Assembly: GCF_001540865.1 (NCBI RefSeq)
Contig: NC_033622.1
Span: forward strand, 7,312,481-7,376,480
Reading direction: 5' to 3'
Source: Ananas comosus
Taxonomy: Eukaryota > Streptophyta > Magnoliopsida > Poales > Bromeliaceae
Length of the DNA stretch: 64,000 nt
Position 1 is the stretch's first letter; every line of letters starts with the position of its first letter. The translations under genes were made by a program, and so were the position numbers. Under the pieces are notes generated by a model that was given only the letters and a program-made list of their open reading frames with translations, had not been told where the DNA came from and made no database searches. Below, piece after piece: positions 36,801-48,800 of this stretch.

Positions 36801-39800
36801 AACTGTTCATGTTATTCTTAAATGATAATGTGTACTTTATTTATTGAATTGCTTCTAAATTTAAGAAATTCTGTCAAACACAAGATTTCATTTGATTAAT
36901 GATTAAAATTTGATTAAAATAGAATTCCCTCAAAATTAGTTAGTGGTTTTATATATTTTTTAAGGCAGAAGGATGAATGGATTTGCATTAAATGTTTTAG
37001 ATTTGATGAAAGCAATTTCAAATTCAAGGAGTCAAAATTCCCCAGATCATTCCTCAGTTTCATCAAATTCAGATCATCCAAAATTCCAAATGCATGAATG
37101 TATAATAAAAGGTTTTGAGTATTCATTCTAAGCTTCTTTAGATGAATTTGAGAAAAGATAGGGCTTCATGAATTTAAAAAAGAGTCTCTAGGTGTTTTGA
37201 CTATCTGTGGATTCTACTATGCTGAGACAATGTCAACATGGTATGACATGGGATATACAATTAAATACTTACTACTGAGTACCGACCAACTGAAAACCAC
37301 TTGATCTTTTGTTCACAGTTTTCTAGGGAAAATCCTGCAAAATATGTTTGCCATGCAACTAGTAAAGCCAATTTGCGTGATAAAGTTGTATGCACAGGTT
37401 GAAGTTATGCATGATAAACCATAAGAGATTGTATGGGATGGTGTCATAATAGTCATAAAGTGATAAAACAATCGCCAATTTGCCATCTAGTTTGTATCAA
37501 GTTGTTATTTTTGCCTCAGGTAAAGAAAACTATTCATCTTTTCTGAAGTCACCAAATTATTGTTTTTTCTCTTGTTAATATCGATTTATCGGATGTAGCA
37601 TTTCTCTACTTTTCAACTCTTTGCCAGACTCTATACAATAGGAACATAGTTAATGTTTTATAAGGTGGAACCTTTTATGCAATACAACTCTCTCACTGCA
37701 CTTATTGTTATGTTCATCTTTTGTAGAAAAGCCTGTCGTCACTGGAGCTACCACGGGTTGTTTCCATTGCAAATGGAACATCACTACACAATTCAATTAG
37801 TTTTGCTTCAGCTGATAATTCTGAACAGCTGAGTGGAGTTAGAAATGATGGATCTTCTTCAATTTCTGAATATGGTTCAAGGCAGAAGCATAGGTCTCAT
37901 GACCCTACTCGTGATATTTCACTGCATGTCTTGGAGAAATTTTCAATGGTTACCAAGTTTGCCCGTGAAACAACCTCAAGTCTCTTCCGTGAGAATCATA
38001 TTAATAGCATCAATGCCTATGAAAAAAAGCAACAAGTCAGGTATGCTGAGGATAATAGTATAGATAGTAGGCATAAGGATGAGCAAGCAGCTTCAGACAA
38101 GGTTTCAGTGGCCTCCGATCCATTAGAGGTAACACTATGTTCTTAACCCTTTTAGAAGATTCAAGGTTTTAAGCACTTAGAATCATTACGTACGATAGCA
38201 GATTCTGGATCTCCTTTCTTAATTAGCCTATGTAGGACAGTGGTTCATGTTCAATTATATTATTTAATCATTATAATATCATTCTGCTTTGTAGTAATCT
38301 AACTTTCAGCAAGAGTTGATAGAATATTATTCAACGTTGTTCTGTTTTACGAATTTTTAAGTAATTGAAATCTTCAAAATACTGTTATATGTACTCATTT
38401 TTTCTTTTCTTTCTTCCATTTAGTTGCATTTTTATCTTTTGTGTAATACATTGTTCTCGGAAATTATCATTTCATTTAGCCTCTAATCAGTGACCTTATG
38501 TGTGTTTATCCTTGCCTCTAATTGATCATTATGATCCTTTACATAACCTACGACTTGTTTTTGTTTAATCCTTTATTTTATGCTTTTCTGCATTTGGATG
38601 TATTCTACTGTGATCTTCTCAAAGATAGAGACACAGAGATACCGATCGAGATATTGTATTTTGTAATTCACTTCAGCTTCATAGAGACATAATCTCATCC
38701 TTAAGTTGTCACTTATCTGAATGATGATGTATTTTACATCTTTCTATATCCTTTTTCATAACTACCCTGATGTTTCTGTGGTCAAGCTTCTGTCCAACAA
38801 GTTGTAGGTATAGCATTTCCTGCTTGAAATAGAATTTCCGTAGTTATTGATTATTTTGTTAGATCAGTGACTACAGTTTGGTAGTTAGCCTAACCAAAAT
38901 GCAATTTTAGCTCCACTATTTCGGAATAATAATGTTGATTCTTGCTATAATGAATGACTTAGCATTTTGTCGACCAAAGCTTTGATAAAAGTTGGAGGCT
39001 GTTTATGCTTCTGCTCACGAGGCAGTCTATGAATTTGTGTTTCTGTGACTACTTTTCGTAGTTTGTAAGTTCTTGGATATATAAAAAAATAGGAAATATC
39101 TAATATACCCTTTAAAACTTAAAATATTAATAGAAGAGTAAATTTAAAAATTTTGAATAGTAGTCGCGGGTATATAAGCAAAAGGCCCTAAAAACAAATG
39201 AATATTGCCCAGCAACTGCACATGAGGGAGCATATGCATTTGTGTTTTCGTAACTAGTTTCTAAGTGCTTGGATGTATAAGATTTCCTCCTAGTCATGTT
39301 CACTAGTCAACTTGGCATGGAACATAGATTACTAGCTAATTAAAATAAGACACCTCTATTCTTCACATTTTATTAATTATACATTGTTAAAGAATATAAA
39401 ACAACTATTATTCTCCAAAAGCTTAAACTACCAGAGAACGGTATTTTTAATATTTATATTCAATACTGCCCCCTCACGTCTGAACTCAAGACTATTTGAT
39501 AGGCCCAAGACACGGATTTGAATTAAATGGGAGAAAATTAAATTATGATACGAGTCTAGCGGGTCTCGAACTCAGGACCTCCTACTCTGATACTATGTTA
39601 AGGAACAAAAACAACCATTATTCTCCAAAAGCTTTAGCTACTAGAGACCGGTGCTTTTAATATGTATATTCAATATACTTGACTAAATTTTAAAATTTTA
39701 GCATGATATGTTAAGCTGTCTTATCGTCTATAAACTTAAAACTATGCTAAAACAAATTTTGAATTTCCTCTTTTTTCCTTTTTTTCGTTTCTGCATATCT

Positions 39801-42800
39801 TTTACTCATCTTATTTACGCACATAATATATGAGTGTATGTTTTCTCACATAGTTTGGACAACATTTATGCACCTATGTAGCTTACTATTACTCATGCTC
39901 TATGTGATATCTTGGCCACGCGCATATGGCGACCTTTTTCCAAAACATTGATTAGCAACATCAATTTCCATTATATATTCAAAGTCTGCTTTTCTGCTTT
40001 TAGATTTAGTTGCTGTTATATAGATGTTGCTTTATCAATAATTCAATAATTTAATTTCTTTGTGGTCTAGCTGCTGTTTTTATATTTGGTTGGCTTTGTA
40101 ATTGTTAGTTTTTATTATTTTGATAAATACAAGCGTTGTTGAGCTTTTAAATTGTCTTAGTGTGATATATTTTGTTAGGAGTGGCGCATGAGTGGCAAAT
40201 TGATTATAGAAAAATTTTGAATATGGAATAAAATTTTTTAATCTTTTTAACAGTTCGAGAAAGTTTATCAGTCTCTCTAATAATGATAATGTTTGTACTT
40301 GTCTCACTATAATATCTTGTTATTTGTGATAGTAGTAAACAATCGTAAGAAAGTATTAGAGTTTATTCTTATAGTTTACTATCTATGTTTTTTGCAGTTT
40401 GATAAATTACCTCTAGTATGGGGAAAACAAAGAGAACGCCCTCTATACCTTGAAGAGGTATGTGCTTTCAGAGATCTATATAATTTACATTCCTTCTATC
40501 CTAGAAATTTTGTCTACACTATATTTAATCTAGTCTATATCTATAGAGCTAGGCTACTATACTATGGGTAGCACGGAGGCCTCCGTGCTACCAAGTTGTT
40601 TTCAATGATACGGCTTCCGTGCTACCAAGTTGTTTTCAATGATACGGCTTCCAAATCGACGATCGGCTCCGTTAGACATGATCTACACTATTAAAAGTAT
40701 TTGGAATCTAAATTTCATAATTTTTCGACATCATTTGACTAGTGATCAAAAGGTTTCAAAATTGACAATTTTAATGGTAGATATGATGCGTTTGTGAATT
40801 TAACGGTATAAACAATCCAAATTTGATGAAATTTTTATAGAAAATTCTTTTTACTATTTAGAGTAAGATTAGTACCTCTGATCTTAAATTCAAGTCTTTT
40901 ATTATCATTTTTTATGAGATTTTTATTTTCAGCCGTTCATTTTTAGACTACTCGTTTGATAGGTAAATGATGCCGAAAAATTATGAAATTTAGTTTCCAA
41001 ATACTTTAAATAGTGTAGATCAAGTGTAACGGAGCCGATCGTCGATTTGGAAGCCGCATCATTGAAAACAACTTGGTAGCACGGAGGCCTCCGTACTACC
41101 GATAGTATACCAGCCTAGCTCATATCTATATCACTTTGATCATTTTATGTTAGAAGATTAAGAATAAAAGTCCAAAATGAGTATTTTTTGCCCAAAATCT
41201 GAGGTCCAGTTGGAAAAAAGAAAAGCTGTGGTGAGCAAGCATGTAGTTAAAACCAGTGTTTGAAAAAGCGCGCCTGGGGCGCAGTGCTCTCTTTGAGGCG
41301 AGTGCTAGGCTTTAAGCATGAGGCCCGGTGTTAAAATTTAATGGGTTTTGGGCTTGGGTTCTCAAGTTTTGAGTTTGTTAATATACGCTAACCTGTATGA
41401 TAAGAAGCAGCAACAAAAGCTGATGCAGGACGGTTTAGGGAGTTTAGGTGTTTTCGAGAATTGCTTAAAATGCGGATCGAGCAATTCTTAGAAATCAAAC
41501 TAAAAAAAATAAACGACAAATCCGGAAATTCGAAAACTCAAATAAGAGATTGGTTAAGGAAAGTTCACACTTTCGCGTTTCCGCAAGGTCGGATCCATTG
41601 TACGCACGTGGGCGAGTCAATTTAACTTCCGTCAATCGTCGGATTTAGCGCCTTCGTTAGAATTTCTAAAATAGTGGAAAAGAGAGTTAGGGTTAGGGTG
41701 AGGGATGGAATTAGAAATAGGATAATAGAAAATTATGGTTTAGAATTATCAAAAGAAGGAATAGAGAAATTGAAGGATTCGACGACGACTCCCGCAGAGT
41801 AGCTTGAATCGCAATCTCGAATAGAAAATTGTCGCCGCGACGGCAGGTTTTAGGGGAATGCGCCTCACCTAGGGCTTCTCCTATACGGTCTGGTTGTGGG
41901 GAGATCTTGCAGGTGGGTTCTGTGCGGATAGGTTGATCTCAACGGCTATCTTTTATTTGTAATGGATCCAACGGCTAAAATAAAATAGAAGATAAAAGAA
42001 AAAGGAAAAGATAATCCATGGGACTTGCTCCCGAGCCGAACTCACTTTGGTCGATGCTTTCGCGAAGGCAAGAGAAGTTCACGAGGAATTCAAATAACTA
42101 AAATTTCATTAATTAAAAGCGTACCTTACAAAAGAGACTTGACCTTTATTTATATAGAGAGTATAGATTAAAATGACTAAGAATATGACTAGGAGTCCTA
42201 AAAAGGAAATTAAATAAATCCCCATAGCAGAATTCAAAATAGAGTTCTTAAAAGGAATAGAATTCTAATCTAAAACTTTCAAATAAACTGAAAAAATCCT
42301 AATATAATAAACTTCCAAAATTAACCTACAGATTTGAATCAGACTGAGATTCAAGTCAGACTTCTAGTACCGGTCCCTCGTCCAACAAATTTTCTGAATA
42401 TGGTTCCGACAACGAGTATAAGTCCGAAAAGGACCTAGTTCCCCGTCAACTCTCCCCGGCTTGGAAATATTCGGCTTCAACGAATTGCGACTAATGTATT
42501 CTTCATAATGTTTCGGCTCTATCTTCTGAAGCTCCTTTTTGTGAGCCACATTGCGTCCTCATGAGACCTATACAACCATTTGACTAAGAATGTGTGATTT
42601 TCTCCATCTCGTGTGAAAACAATCGAGGATTGCTTCGATTGCATCCTTCTTCTTTTGCAAAGAAGGGCTAGAAAGACAAGGTGAAGGTGGAATAGAACTA
42701 TGAAATGATGAAAAATTTGAGTTGCGTATATCTTCATGGTAGGATGTTAGGTTTTCAATATTGAAAATGGAACTAATCCCTATGTCGGGTGGCAATTCCA

Positions 42801-45800
42801 ACGAATAAGTATTAGAACCGATTTTTTTTAGAATTTTAAACGGACCCATTCGTCGTGCATGCAATTTCTTAACAGCTCCTTGTGGAAGCCTCTCTGGTCT
42901 AGTTCTCACCATAACCATGCCTCCTTTAAATTCTTGATTCTCCGGTCTTTATACCCAAACTTCTTTTAAGTTTCATTATTAAGAATTATTCGTTTCCGAA
43001 TTTCACTATGCAATTCTCGTACATGTTGAGCGAAAGAGTCTGCATGTTCACTGCTTCGGTAACCCATAAGTAAAGGTACTAGATCAATAAGTTATCATGG
43101 GTTGTATCTAGTAACAATTTCAAAAGGACTCATGCTCTCTTGAATAAATCCCTTCCTAACTAGTTCGTCGACTAGTCGTTTCAACTCGGCACGTTCTTTT
43201 GGGTTTATCCTATAATGGGGTAGATTTGGCAATGATGCTTTGGGGACTAAGTCTATGGCATGTTGAATGTCTCTCAAGAGGGGAAGCTCGTTAGGTAAGT
43301 CCTTAGGTGTTAAATCGCTAAATTTAAGTCTCTAAGAATTGAGGGCATTTAAGACAATTTAAGTGTCGTGGCACTTAAAACCTTGGATTTAAGTGTCGTG
43401 GCATGGAGTCGTGTCGGAAACTTGCCGACATAGTGCCTGCTGGGCCGTGCCGACGCGTGTCGGTCACAAAAAACACGTGTGCCGACACATAATGGTATGG
43501 AATATTTATTTTCTTTAGCAACAAAATATTCTAACTGTTTATTATGTATCTTTATCAAATCTTTTGAACTTTATTGAGAAAATTACTTACTAATTTAAAA
43601 AGGCTTTTGAGCTGTGTCATTGGCATGAGAGTTGTATAGTGCTGATATCTTGTGGCACGATACAGCACGGTGAATATGGCCCGTGCCGATGGGCACTTAA
43701 ATCCTTCCTTATTAGGCAAGCCATGGATGTACAACATGAATGTCACTCACTACGGTTGGCCAAACACTCATTGCTTCGTTCACAAAGAGAAAAAGGTCGT
43801 CCTAAATCCCAGCAAGCAAGTCTCCCTTAGAACTTCAAAGAACTCGTCATGAATGACTAAAGGAACCGTAGAATCGAGTTCATCTAGTGCACCCAAAGTC
43901 GAAACCACCAAACCTCTCCACATCTTGAATAAGAAAATTTTTTTGTAGAGTAGGGACGGGAGTTGTGTATGCACTAGTCACTAGAGAAATTTTCAAGAAC
44001 CCTGACACAACTGAGATCAAGGATTTAAGTGCCGTGCCACGGGGTCGTGCCGGAAACTTACCGGCATAGTATGGCACGGTGCGTGCCGAGCCGTGTCGAT
44101 GCGTGCCAGTCAAAAAAATTCTTGTGTGCCGACACATAATAGCATGAAATATTTATTTTCTTTAGCAACAAAATATTCTAACTATTTATTATGTCTTTTT
44201 ATCACGTCTGTTGAACTTTATTGAGAAAATTACTTACTAATTTAAAGAATAGAGGGTTTTAAGCTGTGCCATCGGCACGGGGTCTGTTTCGTGCCGGTAT
44301 ATTGTTAGCACGGTACGGCACGATAGATACGGCCCGTGCCGATGGGCACTTAAAACTTTGCTAATATGACGTGCAACATCCCTACGGGGAACGTCACTCC
44401 AAATTTGGTCCTTGTATTTGGCATAGTGAAGTAGAACTAAGCATCTTTGGGTAACTGGCATCAAGGTTTTGTCTACTCAAGCTACTTTATAAGTAGGATG
44501 AGGTTCAAGTTTCAAGTTCATTCTTTCAATGGCTGATTTGGAGACCACGTTCAATCAACTTCATCAATAATAACTTTGCAATTGTTACCCCCGCATTCTG
44601 TGTACGCATGGAAAATTGTGGTGCATCTCCAATTGTTATCTGACTTGGGTGTAGCTAGGACACATTGTATAACCTATAAAAAGGCATTTTCATTCTCATC
44701 ATACGTCTGCTCTAAATCTTCCTCGTCACTAGCAATCTCACCTACAATATGTTCAACCTCTAGGTTTTCTTATTTGAGTTGAATAACCATATTTCTCTTA
44801 GGACTCTCATAGGAGTAGTGGCCTATCTTACGACAGTTTAAGCACCTATCGTATGTTTGATCAGACTTTGGACATTCGCTAGCTAAAAATTCTCATAGCA
44901 GAATTCAAACAGAGTACTAAAAAGGAATAGAGTTCTAATCTGAAACTTCCAAATAAACTAAAATCCTAATATAATAAAATGTCCAAAATTAACCCATAGA
45001 ATACTGCATCAGACTGAGATTCAAGTCAGACTTCTAGTACCGGTCCCTTGTCCAACTTAATATTCTGAATACGGTTCCGATGACAAGTCCGAAAATGACC
45101 CGGTTCCCCATCAGAAGCTGACAGCAAGCGGCAGCAAGCAGCAGCAGCAGGTAGCAGTGGCTGCAAGCAGCGGCGGCAACAACCAGTAGCAGTAACAAGC
45201 AATAGCAGCAGCATGCAGCAAGGACTTCGGCATGGCATTTATACTCCAGTTCTGTAAAAAAAAAAAAAATCTATTTTGAACCTTTTCTCAGATGTTTTGG
45301 TGAGATTTATTTCCCTCTTTTTCCTTCATATTTGTTCGAATGCTTCATTTTTATTAAATGTGCGCCTTGTCTTGTTGAGGCACGCGCTTCTCGCGGTGAG
45401 ACTCGCGCCTTGACTCCAAAAGGCCTTTGTCCTTTTTCCGCCTTACATTGCGCCTCATGCCTTTACGAACACTGGTTAAAGCCTGCATGCAACCACTGCT
45501 TTTCTGGGTCAGACCTGTTGCCGATAGTGATTGTTGCATCCCTTTCATGTCTAAATAAATAAATAAATATTCTCTTGCTAGTTTTTCTATCATCTTTTTG
45601 AAAATTTTCTCTGCCAAGTTTGGTTAATGGCTTTGTAATCGAGTTTTAATTCTCTCATGTTTCTTCTTTTAAATCATATTAATGACTTTTCAGTGATTCT
45701 ACTGCTATTTTTTTTTTTTTTTTCCTTTTGTCATTATTCCTCAATGAGATCTCTTATGCATATTTTCTTACTTTGGTTTCAGTGGGCTGCTTTCTTAGAT

Positions 45801-48800
45801 TCTGAAGGGCGAGTAATGGATTCAAAGGCGCTAAGAAAAAGAGTATTCTACGGTGGAGTTGACCATGATCTGAGAAAAGAGGTTTGTGGCTAGTGGTTTT
45901 TAACTTCCTGAGTCTCAATATTAACCTTTGGATTTTGTGTTTTTTTCTTTTAAGGTCTGGAAGTTTTTGTTGGGATACCATGAGTATGATTCAACATATG
46001 CTGAGAGAGAATACCTTGCTGCAGTAAAGAAATCAGAATACGAAGTCATTAAATCCCAGTGGCAGGTTAGCAATGTTCTGGCAAACCTCTTTTTCGACAT
46101 GTAAAAGGAAATTGCGCATCTTTCTGATTTGCCTGTACATATATCTCTGCATTGGTGGAAGCAAGGATTTAAGTGCCCATCGGCTGTGTCTACCGTGCCG
46201 TATCGTGCCAATAAGATACTAGCACGATACAGCTCCGTGCCGATGGCATAGCTTAAAACCCTCTTTTTTTTTTTTAATTTAGTAACTAATTTTCTCAATA
46301 AAGTTCAAAATATTTGATAAAATACATAATAAACAATTAGAAAATTTTGTTGCTAAAGAAAATAAATATTTCATATCATTATGTGTCGGCACACATGTAT
46401 TTTTTTTATAGGCACGGTCCGGCATGCACCATGCTGTACCGTACCTACAAGTTTTCGGTACGGTCCTGTGCCGCGGCACTTAAATCCTTGAATGTAAGTT
46501 TCATTCGATGATTATATCTGATCTTTGTGCGCTGCTTGCTTGTATCCTACGTTGGATTGTAGACACTTCTAACAGGCAACAGCACCATATTTTGCCTTCC
46601 AATGCACTTCCGACTAACTTAACAGAGAGTTTTTTTTCAGGGATTTTTCCATATCAATAATAGTGTAATGGATAAGTTCTTGCTGTATTTCTACTTTCCA
46701 ATACACCACATACCTTTGAAGTATGTTATGTTATATTTTGGTGTCAAATTGTAAAGTTGGCACCAAAAATCTTGAAGAAATAAAAAGACAAATCTTTCGT
46801 TACTCATTTAATACACTTTAATTAGATTAACTTGCTTATGTAATTGGATTTAACTTTTTTTATTCTGGCCAGCTTGTTTATGTACAGAAGATTAATTTCC
46901 CTATTGCCATCTTGAAGATAATTTGATTTTAATGTTATATTTAAATGTTCCAAGAAGCTTCTGTGAAACTAAGAACCTGTTTGGAAACATAAATCTCTCG
47001 CTCGGAATGTCTTTATAATTTACTCAAGAAGCTTGTCGTATCTAGTGGATAGGAATGTGATCAGATGTCTAGAATGGACTAGCATGTTTAGCCTTCAAGT
47101 CTTTGCTTTTTGAATAAGATAAATCACCTCATAGGTGAAATATATTATTCTACCAAATTATGGATAACAAGACATTTCAAGGAAAAAAAAGAAAAAGAAA
47201 ATCAAACTATTTACTTGTAATCACACAAAATAATTGTCGTACTGAATAATTTATCCTTGGGATGTCGGAAGGGGATCATGGGCTAGTATATTTAATATTT
47301 TACGACCACCTCCTTGAAATTTTATTGGTTTTTCTAGAGGCATTCGTTTTCCTTTAGGTCTAATATCTTCTCCTTCAGGAAAGATTTCGTCTTGAGGTAC
47401 ATTTGAGATAGGTATTTGGGGTAAATTTCCTATAGAGTATACAGTTGTAGGTAATGGTACAATTCTATTAAAGGAGAACTAGAAGTTGCGGTCGACTGTT
47501 CGTCATTTACACATTCTAAATCAAATTTATTGACTTCTAATTTTCTTGTCTGAAATACTAAATTACATTCATCTTCTATATCTTTGACTTCTTCTAAAAA
47601 TTCATCTGCTGCTTCTTTTAGTAATTTTATTTCTTCTTTCAAGGTAAGATTCATAATCTTTTCTTCTTCATAGAGTCTAAATATCTCTATAATTATTTCA
47701 TCTTGTATTTTTAACTCTTGTTCTTGTTCTTGTTCTTAATATCTTTCATCATACCTTCTCTGATTATTCCTTATTCTTTCTACAATTCTCTGCTCTTCTT
47801 CTATGGTTAATTCCTTGTCTTCACTTTCATAACTCATAGCAATTGCCCATTCTATATTTAGTTCATAAAGAAGGATTTGTTCAATGTTAACATTTTCTCT
47901 TTCCATATTATGTTGTTCTATTCTCTCTTATTATGACTATTTCATTACTATCTTCATTAGTAAATCTTCTTTCTCTTATTTCATAGTTAACGATTCTCTC
48001 TATTTGAACTAATTCTAGATTATATTCTGAGCTTTCACCATCTGTAGAAGATTCATTTTCTTTATATTCCTTATAATCAGTAAACCTTACAGAGGTTCTT
48101 CCTTTTGTATTGGTATACATTACAGTATCTATAGGGGCTAATATAGTTTTGGGAATAAAGTTGTCTAAATCCCATTCTAATCCTGCATACTGTTCAGAAG
48201 TAATAGGTTGAGGTTTTATGTCTAATACCTTCATTACCCATTAATCGTACAATATTGTTGGGTTTTACTTTAAAAGAGTTTGGCTAGTTTCAGGAAGTTT
48301 TCCTAAGAATCCTACACACACAAGTAAATTGGTTCCTCTCATTTGTTTGGTACAAGAATTTTCTGGTATGATTGTAAGTAGGAAGTTTGATTTTTCAGTT
48401 CTTTGAAAGGTCTTGCTATCCATGATTTTGGTAGGATAGCATATTTCACCAACAACGTGATTTATCTTATTTTGAAAAAATGACTTGATGGCCGAATAAG
48501 ATATTCCATTCAAAATATTTGAGCATGCTTGTCATCATCCAAATATACAAATTTCTTGAGTAAATCAAGAGGATATATTGAATACGATATTCGTGTATCC
48601 AAACAAGGCCTAAATATTTTTAGTGTATTATTCCTTGACCAAGATTCCAACTAGTTGAATTTCATCCATATGACAGCTAGATGTATTGATCAGTTTAGTA
48701 TGTTATCAAATCTTCAAATTGTAGACAAAGTAATGGCAAAAGTATCTAACAGCAAAATCAAGGGTTGCTATTTATTTTTGAAAGTTGTTTGGTGGACTGA

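Larger units (their letters stand above)
41421..45113 (-). mobile_element. Second copy of the intron 2 gypsy family, nested in the hAT element
   Basis: It begins TGATGCAGGACGG at 41421 and ends CCCCATCA at 45113. The flanks AAAGC (41416-41420) and GAAGC (45114-45118) agree at 4 of 5. The 3' LTR is 41421-42448 (1,028 bp), with a polypurine tract GGGGAGAGT next to it on the - strand. The 5' LTR is only the outer 230 bp (44884-45113), so the primer site and gag start are deleted. Confidence 0.8.
41254..45474. mobile_element. hAT-like element in intron 8, split by a gypsy element
   Basis: The ends are CAGTGTTTGAAAAAGCGCGC (from 41254) and the complement CAGTGTTCGTAAAGGCATG (ending 45474). The flanks GTTAAAAC (41246-41253) and GTTAAAGC (45475-45482) agree at 7 of 8 positions. 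Outside the nested gypsy copy it is only about 520 bp, including a GCAGCA-rich patch (45120-45220) and an A-run near 45256. No transposase is seen, so it is non-autonomous. Confidence 0.75.
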
